IMG/VR virus record: IMGVR_UViG_3300008450_007734
Span: 1 to 23,450 of that record
DNA length: 23,450 nucleotides
Direction: 5' to 3' (one strand)
From: a virus
Positions 14,567 through 21,861 of the stretch are shown in pieces. The translations under genes and the position numbers were made by a program. The notes beneath the pieces are model-generated. The model was not told the origin of the DNA, ran no database searches, and saw nothing but the letters and a program-made list of their open reading frames with translations. How positions within the stretch are numbered: position 1 is the first letter of the stretch; each line of letters opens with the position of its first letter.

Positions 14567-15580
14567 TCAGGTCTTATCGTAGATGATCTTGACCCCGTGC
14601 TCGTCGGTGTGCTCGGCAACAGCCCAGCACCAACGACCCACGGCGAGGAGCGAATCCTTGCCCAGATCGTATTCGAAGCCGAGCGAGGGCTCGTACCGCT
14701 CGGTCAGCTCGGCGAAGCCGCGCACGCTGCCCGGAGCGCCAGTCTCGCCGCGGCCAGCGACAATCAGGGCACCGACGCGGTCGGCGGCGCCGGTGTTCGC
14801 CGTGGCCATGATCGCCTTGTTCGCCGCGTAGATCGGAATCCCGGCGAACGAACCGCGGAACCCGTTGCGCGACACGTCGGGGCGGTGGTTGAAGAACGCG
14901 AGGTCACCCGCGCCGCCGCCAGTGAAGATCGACGACAGGGCCGCGCCAGCACCAGAGGCCGCCAGCGTGCGCAGGTCGGCGACGCCAACCTCGTCGAGGA
15001 CGAAGACCAGGTCCTCGCTCGCCGGGTTGTTGTCGAGCAGCTTGAGCATCGCTTCAAGCAGCGTGGCGAAACTCAGCGGCGCGGCGGTGGGGTTGGCACC
15101 GCTGGACGACGCCGACTCCGACAGGCCCGAGAACAGCGCCAGGGCGTCCGTCTCGGCGCGGAGGTAGTGCGCCTCGAGGATTTCCGTCATCGCGTCGCGC
15201 ACGAGCGGCAGGGCCGCGGGGCTGCCGGACTGGATGGCGGCGACGACCTGCGAACGCGCAACGCCCGGCAGGGCGAGCTCGATCGCATCGGTGGTCAACT
15301 CGACGCCCTGCACCTTGGTGGTGGGCGTGATCGTGACGTTGCTGGCGACACCGAGCGCGACAGCGGACGCGGTGAAGTCGACGCCCTCGCTGTCGTCGAC
15401 AGCGGCGGCGATCGCATTCTTCTTACGGATCTTGCGGTTCTTCGTCGCGCGGCCCGAGATGTCGGCCATGTTCAAGAAGGGCAGCAGCGCGTACTTGCCG
15501 CGGAGGGGGTCAAGCGCAATCTGCGACATGACCTCGGTAAGCAGCCAATTGGCGACGGTGGTGGAAGTGGTCTGTGCCAT
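14567..15580 (-). CDS. Major capsid protein
   Basis: A 337-aa protein from ATG 15580, with GAGAGGAC upstream. It begins AQTTSTTVANWLLTEVMSQIA, and contains segments typical of HK97-fold capsid proteins: an early helix with a basic loop (GRATKNRKIRKKNAI), a long central helix (PLVRDAMTEILEAHYLRAETDALALF), a Gly/Ala-rich loop (TGGGAGDLAFFNHRPD), FAGIPIYAANKAI and a C-terminal beta section (YEPSLGFEYDLGKDSLLAVGRWCW). Size fits a capsid subunit without a fused protease. It comes directly after the scaffold gene and is followed by a strong terminator, consistent with high expression. No separate maturation protease was found in the window. The fold is an inference; the role is well supported by context. 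Confidence 0.88.
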   Translation of the reverse strand: MAQTTSTTVANWLLTEVMSQIALDPLRGKYALLPFLNMADISGRATKNRKIRKKNAIAAAVDDSEGVDFTASAVALGVASNVTITPTTKVQGVELTTDAIELALPGVARSQVVAAIQSGSPAALPLVRDAMTEILEAHYLRAETDALALFSGLSESASSSGANPTAAPLSFATLLEAMLKLLDNNPASEDLVFVLDEVGVADLRTLAASGAGAALSSIFTGGGAGDLAFFNHRPDVSRNGFRGSFAGIPIYAANKAIMATANTGAADRVGALIVAGRGETGAPGSVRGFAELTERYEPSLGFEYDLGKDSLLAVGRWCWAVAEHTDEHGVKIIYDKT

Positions 15581-15604
15581 GGTGTGGTCCTCTCAGGCGC
15601 TCGT

Positions 15605-15614
15605 GGCGCTTATG
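15605..15614 (-). promoter_or_regulatory. CATAAGCGCC motif upstream of the major capsid gene
   Basis: The coding strand reads CATAAGCGCC, identical to ten bases of the palindrome before the portal gene. It lies 25 bp before ATG 15580 and contains the TAA stop of the scaffold gene, so only one half of the dyad is kept here. Confidence 0.35.
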
Positions 15615-16284
15615 CGTTGGGCGCCTTGGTCGGGCGGGCAGAGAACCGCCCGACGCCAAGGGAATTGCTGCCAGCACGCTTGCCGAGCAGCGAAGAAAAG
15701 AATTGAGCGACGGCGCCGGGGTCGCGGGCCTTGATCTCGGCGAGCTTCTTGCCCGTCGGATCGGCAAGGGCCGCCTCGACGTCAACGGCGGTCACGGATG
15801 GCGGCGCACCGATCGCAGGAGCAGTGCCCACAGTCTTTGTCGCCGCGGGTGGCGCACCCGCGGCGCGAAAAGCGGCAAGGACCTTCGATTTCGCGTCGAT
15901 CCCTTGCGCGTCGGCGTACAGCGCACGCACGGCCTCGGGCAGCGCGGCGGCCTCGGCGTCCAGGCGCTTGGCCTCGCTCTCCTCGTGCGCACGCCACCGC
16001 TGCGCCAGGGGCTCGACGGCCTCGAGCTCGGCGAGGCGAGACTTCGCCGCGTCGAGGGCCTTGGCGAGCTCGCCGGCCTTCTCTGCCTCCTCCTGCGCAC
16101 GCTTGCGCGCGTCCCTATCGGCCTTGCGCGCGGCGGCGCCCTCGGCCTTCAGCGCGGCCAATTCGGCGGCAGCGGCGCGGAGTGCGGCAAGGTCCTCGAC
16201 GGCGTCGGCCGGCGCGGCGTTGGTGCCGGCATCGGCCGGCGCGGGTGCGGAAGGCGCGCCCTCGGGGGCGGTGGTGGTCGTCAT
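15610..16284 (-). CDS. Capsid scaffold protein
   Basis: I take ATG 16284 (AGGATCG upstream) rather than the TTG at 16320, giving 224 aa. The sequence is low-complexity Ala/Glu/Lys: a disordered N-terminus (TTTTAPEGAPSAPAPADAG), a coiled coil at about residues 30-100 (LAALRAAAAELAALKAEGAAARKADRDARKRAQ...), a Pro/Ala linker and a basic C-terminal end (SLLGKRAGSNSLGVGRFSARPTK). This is the usual composition of scaffolds, whose basic tail binds the capsid shell during procapsid assembly and which leave before DNA enters. It stands immediately before the major capsid gene. No protease motif is visible, so release is probably without self-cleavage or needs another protease. Confidence 0.85.
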   Translation of the reverse strand: MTTTTAPEGAPSAPAPADAGTNAAPADAVEDLAALRAAAAELAALKAEGAAARKADRDARKRAQEEAEKAGELAKALDAAKSRLAELEAVEPLAQRWRAHEESEAKRLDAEAAALPEAVRALYADAQGIDAKSKVLAAFRAAGAPPAATKTVGTAPAIGAPPSVTAVDVEAALADPTGKKLAEIKARDPGAVAQFFSSLLGKRAGSNSLGVGRFSARPTKAPNA

Positions 16285-16306
16285 GTCATCGATCCTACTT
16301 GACTGG

Positions 16307-16319
16307 TTATGTAAGCGCA
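16307..16319 (-). promoter_or_regulatory. TGCGCTTACATAA motif upstream of the scaffold gene
   Basis: Thirteen bases (plus strand TTATGTAAGCGCA) are identical to the site before the portal gene. The motif lies 23 bp before ATG 16284 in a 45-bp gap. CATAAC could serve as a -10 box with GTGACG about 16-17 bp upstream, but this match is poor. Confidence 0.5.
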
Positions 16320-16329
16320 ACGCACGACG

Positions 16330-16920
16330 TCACTTCCACATCACCTTGGCGATTGCCGCCCGCAGTGTGCGCCACTGCTCGTCGGTGAGCCCCATAAACG
16401 GCCGCGCCTTCATCGTCGGCGTGCCGTGGTGCAGCCAGTACCCGACGACGTTGTGCGGCGGCGATTGCTTGCCCGTGCGCTGCATCCGGTAGGCGCGTGA
16501 CATCTGCCGCCCGGCGACGTGTGTGGAGTAATCGCCCGCGTCAGACAGCCGCTTGAATTTGCGCTCGGCTCGCGCATACCGCTTTTCCCCGCCGGCTTTC
16601 GGCGCCCACACCGGCGACGTGCCGGCATCGGGAGCCACGACGACACGCACGGATTCCTTTAGGATCTCAATGCTGCGTGCCTTGATCGAATTCATAAGCC
16701 CGCCCGACAGGCGAAGGTCAACCTTCGTATCCTCGCCGCCGCGCCGCAGGAATTGCAGGTGTCGCTTGCTGTAAGGCGCGAATTGCTGCCCGTTGGCATC
16801 AATGCCCTTGTTCGTCCGCTCCAGAATCATGCCGGGCACAAGGCCGGCGATTGTCTTTGCGATGCGCTCACCGCTGAAGGTGAGTTGCTGCCCGCGGCGG
16901 GTGACTTTGATGCCCATCAT
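16330..16920 (-). CDS. Virion morphogenesis protein (Mu G / neck-like)
   Basis: A 196-aa protein from the double ATG at 16920, overlapping the Mu F-like gene. Characteristic features are RTNKGIDANGQQFAPYSKRH (residues about 34-53), VDLRLSGGLMNSIKA, and HHGTPTMKARPFMGLTDEQW near the C-terminus. These match the pattern of the phage virion morphogenesis family (Mu gpG and related tail completion proteins), which join head and tail. The family members are usually about 150-180 aa; this one has an extra basic insert (GEKRYARAERKFKRLSD). It lies directly after the minor head protein, the same order as in Mu-like head clusters. Family call from motifs, without database confirmation. Confidence 0.8.
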   Translation of the reverse strand: MMGIKVTRRGQQLTFSGERIAKTIAGLVPGMILERTNKGIDANGQQFAPYSKRHLQFLRRGGEDTKVDLRLSGGLMNSIKARSIEILKESVRVVVAPDAGTSPVWAPKAGGEKRYARAERKFKRLSDAGDYSTHVAGRQMSRAYRMQRTGKQSPPHNVVGYWLHHGTPTMKARPFMGLTDEQWRTLRAAIAKVMWK

Positions 16921-17741
16921 TCCACCTCGGCTTGTTGGCGCAGGCTTTCAGTGACGTCGACACCGTCGCCGCCTGCGGACGTATCGTAGATGCGATAGCC
17001 CTCGCGCAAGGCTTCCTCGACGAGCGTGGGCGCCCATGAATGCCTGCAATTGTAGCCTCCGCAGAAGTCGTCGACGGGTAGGCCCTGCTCGTTGTCCAGG
17101 CGCGCGGGCTCCGTTGCCGCCTTGCCTACCCACTTCGCGCAGAAGGGCCGATTCTTCCCATCCTTGGGTCCGACATAGACATAGACCAGATCGAATTCAT
17201 GACCGATCTCAGCGGCGGCCGCCATGACCGCGCGACGGCCCGCGGCCATCACCGCGGCGTCAACGGCAGCCTGCGCGCGCCGCCACGTCGTATCCAGCAG
17301 ATCCGCCACGTCGGCGACGACGTCGCCAAGGCTGCCGCCCGAGGCGATGCCGCGCGCGATCCCTTGGCGGATGACGCCCGCAGCCTCGTTGAAAATCGCG
17401 GCGACGTCGTCGGTTTGCCCGTTGACGATCATGTCGAGTTCTTCGCGCACACTTAGCGGCAGCGACGCAGGGGGCACACCCGCCACCGCGGCGACGGCCT
17501 CGACAGCGCGTGCGCCTGCACGTTGCGCCACGTCATCGCCTGCGAGACGCAACCTGTCCTCGACCTGCCGATAGACCGCAACGGCCGTCTGCCCCTGCCG
17601 GCGCACAAGACTGTCCTCGCCCGATTCGGTGTTGAGCCGCAGCATGGCGCGCAGCATGTCGCGCTCAAGCGCGTCGGCGAGTGCGCGCAAGTCGCCGATC
17701 GCGGCATCGGCGATGGGCCCGGCCGCGTCGGCGCCGCTCAT
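16917..17741 (-). CDS. Minor head protein (Mu F-like)
   Basis: A 274-aa protein from ATG 17741 overlapping the portal stop. The first two thirds are helical and Ala-rich. The C-terminal section from about residue 191 (GPKDGKNRPFCAKWVGKA ... DDFCGGYNCRHSWAP) carries the Mu F-like signature: DxxxRPFC, then CxxYNCRHSW with conserved Cys and His. Such proteins attach to the portal, enter the capsid and may be ejected with the DNA. The Cys/His set suggests metal binding. The gene sits between portal and morphogenesis genes as in many siphoviruses. No toxin domain is fused to its C-terminus, in contrast to polymorphic MuF effectors. Confidence 0.85.
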   Translation of the reverse strand: MSGADAAGPIADAAIGDLRALADALERDMLRAMLRLNTESGEDSLVRRQGQTAVAVYRQVEDRLRLAGDDVAQRAGARAVEAVAAVAGVPPASLPLSVREELDMIVNGQTDDVAAIFNEAAGVIRQGIARGIASGGSLGDVVADVADLLDTTWRRAQAAVDAAVMAAGRRAVMAAAAEIGHEFDLVYVYVGPKDGKNRPFCAKWVGKAATEPARLDNEQGLPVDDFCGGYNCRHSWAPTLVEEALREGYRIYDTSAGGDGVDVTESLRQQAEVE

Positions 17742-19285
17742 TCCTCGTCCTCAGTGACCGCCGCGCCCGCGCTGGTTTCGCGCGTCGACGTAAAAGGCGA
17801 GCCGCTGACGCCCACGCCAGCGAGACGCACGGCGGGCGGGGCCTCGGCGACACGCTGCCCGAGGTAGGCAACGGCCTCGTCTCGCGTCGCCGACAGGCCC
17901 AACATCACCCGCGCATCGGCCTCGTCGATGACCTTGGCCGCCAGCAGGTCAAGCGTGCGCTGCGTTCGCGCCGCGTCGTCCTCAAACACCTTGGCCGTGC
18001 CCAACGTCACCGACGGATAGACGCCATCGAATGACGCGGGCGCATCGGGATCGAACCGCGCGAGCACGTCGAGAACGATCGGCAAGAGTTGCTGTTCCTC
18101 GAATCGCTGGAAGATCGGACGCATCTCGGCGATGCGCTGGTCGTGCGGCGCGTTCGCGATCAATCTCGACACGCCCGACTGCGGGGCGCCAGGCTCGACA
18201 GCGTAGGCGTCGGGGCTATTGCCGCGGCTGACGCCAAGCTCCGACAGGTCGCGCGAGGCGCTTGCCTCGATCGCGGCATGGTCTGCCGACGGCGTGAGGT
18301 ATTGCAGCGACTCGCCCGAGGCGATGTGCAGCACGGCGTCGGGGCCGCCGACAAGCTCGCTCGTCTCGCGCATGGTGCCCGAATAGACGGCCTGTGCGTG
18401 CGCTTGCAGATTGACGACGTGCTGCCGATTGGAACGCGCCACGTTCAGCGTGTCGACGTTGACCGAGGCATCGCGATCGGGGTCGGGCCAGAATCCGCCC
18501 TGCGGCGCCTCGGTGCGCAGGAAGGCGACGGGCAGGCGCCCCTCGTATGCCTCCGACGCCGTCGCCTTGTGCCCGTCCTCGCTGACGCGCCGATGCGACC
18601 ACGCGCCGAACGAGACGAGGTTGCCCATCTCGTCCTCGACGAATTCGCGCGACCACACCCACCACTGCTCCGACGCGCCCGTCTCCGTCGCCTGTCGAAG
18701 CGCGACGAACCAAAGTGCGTTGACGTCGTCGGGGGCAGACGAGTGCGTGATGGTCACGACGTCGTGGGGCCAATAGACGTGGGCGACCATCCGCCCGTCG
18801 TCCTCGCCTGCGATCTGTCGATACCCGACGACGATCGCAGCAGCCCGCGCACCCGTCGCGGCGCGGCGCTCGACCTCAGGCAGCATGACGTCGATGCCCA
18901 TTTCGTCGAGGGCGTCGGCGAATTCCTCGGCCCGAGGGTCGTCCGCCGGCAGTGGTGCTCCATCATCGTCGACGAGGGACCGCTGCGCCGGGGTGGTGTA
19001 GACCCCGCTGTCCTGCCTTGCGAAGAAGCGCAGCCAATTGACCGGATCGATCGGCATCCGCTCGCCCGTGCGCGGATACGCACGGCGCAGGGCTTGCCTG
19101 ACCACACTCTGCTGGTCGCCGCTGTACCGGATGGCGAGGCCCTTGATGACGCTGTCGTAGTCCGACGGCCGCTGACGTCGTCCGACGGTCAGCAGGTCGC
19201 GCAGCTGGTCGGGCGACCACACCCCCGCGTCCTTGCGGATCTGTGCGATGACGGCGTCGCTAGCGGCGGAAGTCAAGGGAATCAT
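17738..19285 (-). CDS. Portal protein
   Basis: A 515-aa protein from ATG 19285, 76 bp after the large terminase gene. It begins IPLTSAASDAVIAQIRKDAG; its middle contains AYEGRLPVAFLRTEAPQGGFWPDPD and a long helix region (VDTLNVARSNRQHVVNLQAHAQAVYSG), then a helical stem (DQRIAEMRPIFQRFEEQQLLPIVLDVLARF) and a disordered acidic end. Length and alternating alpha/beta layout fit a portal, the dodecameric channel through which DNA is packed and released. Position between TerL and the Mu F-like protein is decisive. The motif shared with the scaffold and lysis genes lies just upstream, suggesting an own transcript start. Confidence 0.87.
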   Translation of the reverse strand: MIPLTSAASDAVIAQIRKDAGVWSPDQLRDLLTVGRRQRPSDYDSVIKGLAIRYSGDQQSVVRQALRRAYPRTGERMPIDPVNWLRFFARQDSGVYTTPAQRSLVDDDGAPLPADDPRAEEFADALDEMGIDVMLPEVERRAATGARAAAIVVGYRQIAGEDDGRMVAHVYWPHDVVTITHSSAPDDVNALWFVALRQATETGASEQWWVWSREFVEDEMGNLVSFGAWSHRRVSEDGHKATASEAYEGRLPVAFLRTEAPQGGFWPDPDRDASVNVDTLNVARSNRQHVVNLQAHAQAVYSGTMRETSELVGGPDAVLHIASGESLQYLTPSADHAAIEASASRDLSELGVSRGNSPDAYAVEPGAPQSGVSRLIANAPHDQRIAEMRPIFQRFEEQQLLPIVLDVLARFDPDAPASFDGVYPSVTLGTAKVFEDDAARTQRTLDLLAAKVIDEADARVMLGLSATRDEAVAYLGQRVAEAPPAVRLAGVGVSGSPFTSTRETSAGAAVTEDEE

Positions 19286-19306
19286 GCGCCCACACTACCA
19301 CGCCGG

Positions 19307-19323
19307 GGCGCTTATGTAAGCGC
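19307..19323 (-). promoter_or_regulatory. 16-bp dyad GCGCTTATGTAAGCGC upstream of the portal gene
   Basis: Two perfect 7-bp arms flank a central TG. It lies in the TerL-portal gap, 22 bp before ATG 19285. It is the fullest version of the motif: scaffold and lysis sites keep one arm, the capsid site the other. It could be an operator, an RNA hairpin in the leader, or hold an atypical -10 (CATAAG). Confidence 0.55.
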
Positions 19324-19361
19324 AGCCCGTAAGCATGGAATTTCCAAACTTACCGTCCACC

Positions 19362-20696
19362 TCAGCCGACGGCGCCCCACTCGTCGAGCGCGGTCGACGC
19401 ACGCACCGTCGACGACGCGCCCGGCCGGTCGACGGGCCACTGCCAGTGCGCCAGGTACCCGAGCGCGTCGACGATGTGCGACACGTCGGCCGCGCCGGTC
19501 TTCTTCTCCGGCTCGCCACTGCGGTCGTAGGCCTGCGTTTCAAGCGCCTTGACCAAGGTCGGGCAGGTGTCGCCGTCGACGGTGATCCGCCGGTCACGAA
19601 AGAGCACGTTCAGGGTGTTGACGCGGTCGCGCACGGGCGGGTTGCGGCTGCCATGCACAGGGCGGAATCCCGCCTGTAGCAGCAGGTGGACATCGGACAG
19701 CGACGACGTCGACTTGAGCGCGGTGCCTGATGCGTCGACGTAGGCGCTGATCTTCATCTTGGCGATTTCGTCGCGCGAGTACCGCCGCCCGCGCGTGCGC
19801 TCCATGTAGCGCCCGATCCACGCGGCCACGCGCTCGGCGTGCTCGTCTGTCGTCGTCCCGCCGTCTTTGATCACTTCACCCACGACGTGGGCAACGCGGC
19901 GCTCGTCGTCGATCTCGGCGATGATCCACTGCATCGCGCGCACGTTGAAGTCACAGCCGACGGCGAGGCGCCCGCGTCCAGGCTTGACCACCGCGGGCGC
20001 GACGGCGTGCGTCTGCCGGGCGAACCGGGCATAGACCCGCCCACCACGCGCGGTGCGCTGGCCTTCCAGTTTTTCGGCGATGGCCTCGTCGGTGCCCAAG
20101 CGCGCGCGGCTGTCGTCGATGTACGACGGCGGCAGGAACGGGTTGTCGCGCGTGCGGATGATGTACGCCCGCGTCGTCGGCGCCGGCTTCGCCAGCACGA
20201 GCTCGTACGCCGGGCCGTAGCCCTCGGGCGTGCCGGTGAGCAGCGTCTCCAGTGCGCCACCTACGCGCACGCGCTGCATGGCGGGTACAAGCGCCTCGAC
20301 GTCGCAAAGCTCCCATTCGTCGATCCACGCCCCGACGGCGTTGATCCCTTCCGTCGAGCGCGGCCTGTCGAGGCTGCGGCACCACACCTCAAACTTGCGC
20401 GCCCTGCCCACCTCGAAAATGTGGGCCTGCTTCCAGTGCCGATAGGGAACGCCCCAGCGGTCAAGGTTCTCCGCGATCGACCGTTCCATCACGTCGCGGA
20501 CCATCGGATAGGTCGGCTCACACCCGAGGATCGGGCCCGCGTGGCCCTCGCGCAACCCCAAGTCAAGCAAAAACGCCACGCCCAGGCTGGTCTTGCCCGA
20601 TCCATACCCGCCCGACACCACGCGGATGCCCGGCCCTCGGTCGGCCAGCACCTCGAGGTGCCGCTGACCGAATTGCGCGACGCCACGGGCAGTCAC
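19362..20696 (-). CDS. terL: Terminase large subunit
   Basis: A 444-aa protein from GTG 20696, overlapping the small upstream gene (GTGA). The ATPase half has Walker A GGYGSGKT (residues 29-36), Walker B VGAWIDEWE with D126-E127, and the coupling motif LLTGTPEG (152-159). The nuclease half has GCDFN (D249), YVDASG at about 323 and DVSHIVDALGYLAH near 405, the three acidic positions of the RNase H-like fold. The enzyme pumps DNA into the procapsid through the portal and cuts concatemers. Length is normal for the family. All catalytic positions are present, so it should be active. The subgroup (cos or pac cutting) cannot be told from motifs. Confidence 0.95.
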   Translation of the reverse strand: MTARGVAQFGQRHLEVLADRGPGIRVVSGGYGSGKTSLGVAFLLDLGLREGHAGPILGCEPTYPMVRDVMERSIAENLDRWGVPYRHWKQAHIFEVGRARKFEVWCRSLDRPRSTEGINAVGAWIDEWELCDVEALVPAMQRVRVGGALETLLTGTPEGYGPAYELVLAKPAPTTRAYIIRTRDNPFLPPSYIDDSRARLGTDEAIAEKLEGQRTARGGRVYARFARQTHAVAPAVVKPGRGRLAVGCDFNVRAMQWIIAEIDDERRVAHVVGEVIKDGGTTTDEHAERVAAWIGRYMERTRGRRYSRDEIAKMKISAYVDASGTALKSTSSLSDVHLLLQAGFRPVHGSRNPPVRDRVNTLNVLFRDRRITVDGDTCPTLVKALETQAYDRSGEPEKKTGAADVSHIVDALGYLAHWQWPVDRPGASSTVRASTALDEWGAVG

Positions 20697-20902
20697 GCAT
20701 CGCCTCGGTCGTAGGTCGTCGGCTCGTCTGCGTCGACCTCGCTGGCCTCGTGCCCCTCGGCGAGGTCCGCGCTCGTCAGCAGCAGCGTCGCCACCGCGCG
20801 CGCGGCATCGGCGCTCATCTCGGTGCGCGTCGACCCGAGCACGAGCACGACCACGTCGCCGCGCACGATGGTCCCGATCCCGTCTTCGACAGGCTGCCTC
20901 AT
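20693..20902 (-). CDS. Small protein between terS and terL
   Basis: A 69-aa protein from ATG 20902 that overlaps both neighbours by ATGA/GTGA, which supports translation coupling. It starts RQPVEDGIGTIVRGDVVVLVLGSTRTEM (strand-rich), followed by a helix (SADAARAVATLLLTSADLAEG) and an acidic end (EASEVDADEPTTYD). No family recognised. Position suggests a packaging accessory protein. Confidence 0.65.
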   Translation of the reverse strand: MRQPVEDGIGTIVRGDVVVLVLGSTRTEMSADAARAVATLLLTSADLAEGHEASEVDADEPTTYDRGDA

Positions 20903-21195
20903 TCCGCCGCCGTCGTCGTCACGACCGCCGGCACAAAATCAACCGTGTCGACCTTGCCCGCGTCATCCTGCACCGGCTGCGCCTCGGCGACCTTGCCCAA
21001 GTGACGCTCAAGGACAAGCTCGGCGGCCCGAAGGCGCACCTTCTCGTCGTCGCTTTTCAGGCACCCCCGCAGCGCCTCGAACGCGTCGGGCACAAGCGAG
21101 GCGAACGCCGCGAGGGCTTCGGCGCGCGTCATCACGCCAGCCGGAAGCTTCGGCCGACCGCCGGGATTGCCGGATTTGCCTTTGACGAAAGCCAC
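20899..21195 (-). CDS. terS: Terminase small subunit-like protein
   Basis: A 98-aa protein from GTG 21195, with AAGGA ten bases upstream. It begins AFVKGKSGNPGGRPKLPAGV: the GNPGGRPK box (residues 9-16) is typical of a family of phage proteins encoded just before large terminases and usually named small terminase (DUF5681-like). A helical part follows (TRAEALAAFASLVPDAFEALRGCL, VRLRAAELVLERHLG) and then an Asp/Val/Thr-rich end. In such phages TerS binds the packaging site, often located in or just upstream of its own gene; the structured gap at 21196-21960 would fit. It is short for a TerS, so it may be only the DNA-binding and oligomerisation part. Confidence 0.8.
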   Translation of the reverse strand: MAFVKGKSGNPGGRPKLPAGVMTRAEALAAFASLVPDAFEALRGCLKSDDEKVRLRAAELVLERHLGKVAEAQPVQDDAGKVDTVDFVPAVVTTTAAE

Positions 21196-21251
21196 GCTGG
21201 CACGTTCCTTGTTTTTCGTTGACCTGAAAACCAGCCTACCACAAACGACGA

Positions 21252-21270
21252 CGGGGGCACCATGCCCCCG
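21252..21270 (-). terminator. Hairpin before terS, terminator-like
   Basis: An 8-bp perfect stem (CGGGGGCA/TGCCCCCG) with a three-base loop. On the minus strand it is followed by TCGTCGTTTGT, a poor U-tract. It would end transcripts coming from the helicase side about 57 bases before terS. A binding site for TerS is an alternative. Confidence 0.4.
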
Positions 21271-21330
21271 CCGCCATCCGTGAACCGCGCTTGCCGTCGA
21301 GGTGTAGCGCGGCGCTGCGTAGCGCGCAAG

Positions 21331-21459
21331 TCAGACCCTTGTGAGCCTGCGAACTTCAAGTGCCGCAGCGCGCAGCTCGTTTTCGCTCGTCAAGCTTGCT
21401 TCGTGCGCTGCTTCCGCTTCCGCTCGCACCTTCGCTGCGGCGTTGAGCACCAGAGCCAT
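21331..21459 (-). CDS. Possible 42-aa helical protein
   Basis: ATG 21459 to TGA 21331 encodes a short Ala/Glu-rich protein (ALVLNAAAKVRAEAEAAHEA, then SLTSENELRAAALEVRRL) that reads as a clean amphipathic helix. Upstream is GGAAGCAGG, a passable ribosome binding site. The frame is closed by an in-frame TAG 27 bases upstream of the ATG, so it is not a remnant of a longer frame. It would lie between the helicase and terS. Short length makes chance likely; no family recognised. Confidence 0.35.
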   Translation of the reverse strand: MALVLNAAAKVRAEAEAAHEASLTSENELRAAALEVRRLTRV

Positions 21460-21523
21460 GGTGCCTGCTTCCAGTGCGCCGCGCGTCTATGCAAAGCCAC
21501 GAAAGAGCAGATCAGGCGCTAAA

Positions 21524-21556
21524 GCAAAACGTTTTGCCTTGCAGATCACGCAAGGC
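21524..21556. repeat. Perfect 14-bp palindrome joined to an 8-bp-stem hairpin
   Basis: GCAAAACGTTTTGC (21524-21537) is a perfect palindrome. It overlaps by three bases a second dyad, TGCCTTGC - 7 nt - GCAAGGCA (21535-21557). Two overlapping dyads in non-coding DNA suggest a protein-binding site. Confidence 0.6.
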
Positions 21557-21590
21557 ACGCGGGCGTGACCAGGGATCACCGGGAGGGCGC

Positions 21591-21632
21591 GCCAGCCGCC
21601 CCGCAGGCCCCGCCAGCCGCCCACCTGCCCGC
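21591..21632. repeat. 21-bp spaced direct repeats (GCCAGCCGCCC)
   Basis: GCCAGCCGCCC occurs at 21591 and 21612, exactly 21 bp apart. A second element, CCGCAGGCC, occurs at 21601 and 21642, with shorter CGCAGGCC copies at 21712 and 21970. Spacing near two helix turns is typical of iterons or terminase-binding sites, but the region is of low complexity. Confidence 0.4.
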
Positions 21633-21772
21633 TTGCCCGTCCCGCAGGCCAGCGCACGCCAGAATGCGCCACGGGCTGCACAGCGTGGCCGGCAAGCTGC
21701 GCCCGAGGGCGCGCAGGCCGGGCAAGAGGGCGTCTTTTCTACTTGATCTCAGGTTGAAAAAAAGACCTACCC

Positions 21773-21790
21773 TCTCGGATATATCCAAGA
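21773..21790. repeat. 18-bp near-palindrome centred on GGATATATCC
   Basis: TCTCGGATATATCCAAGA pairs at eight of nine positions; the central ten bases are perfect. It lies in the AT-rich part of the gap, next to the long inverted repeat. On the plus strand TTGAAA stands 18 bp before GATATA, so a promoter on that strand is possible but unsupported by a gene. Confidence 0.45.
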
Positions 21791-21798
21791 AGAAAATT

Positions 21799-21861
21799 CT
21801 TCATATTCATAGTGGGGGTTATACCCCGCCACCAACATGTACCCCCCATATGAAGATGAAG
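21799..21861. repeat. Long inverted repeat, 17 of 20 positions paired
   Basis: The arms 21799-21818 (CTTCATATTCATAGTGGGGG) and 21842-21861 (CCCCCCATATGAAGATGAAG) pair at 17 of 20 positions around a 23-base loop. A smaller GGGG-TTATA-CCCC dyad lies inside. Directly to the right, GGCGGT (21861) and ACCGCC (21896) enclose a CACCCC/GGGGTG hairpin (21876-21892). Confidence 0.6.

Noticed and set aside
18089-19552. 487-aa plus-strand frame opposite the portal
   Set aside because: Opposite a complete portal gene; composition is antisense-like and the frame runs across the portal-TerL gap without a ribosome site.
21487-21681. 64-aa minus-strand frame in the gap
   Set aside because: Trp/Gly/Arg-rich without recognisable pattern or ribosome site, and it crosses the palindromes and direct repeats.
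21767-21838. 23-aa minus-strand peptide starting MLVAGYNPHYEYEEF
   Set aside because: Has a G-rich stretch three bases before the ATG, but is too short and coincides with the inverted repeat, which explains its sequence.
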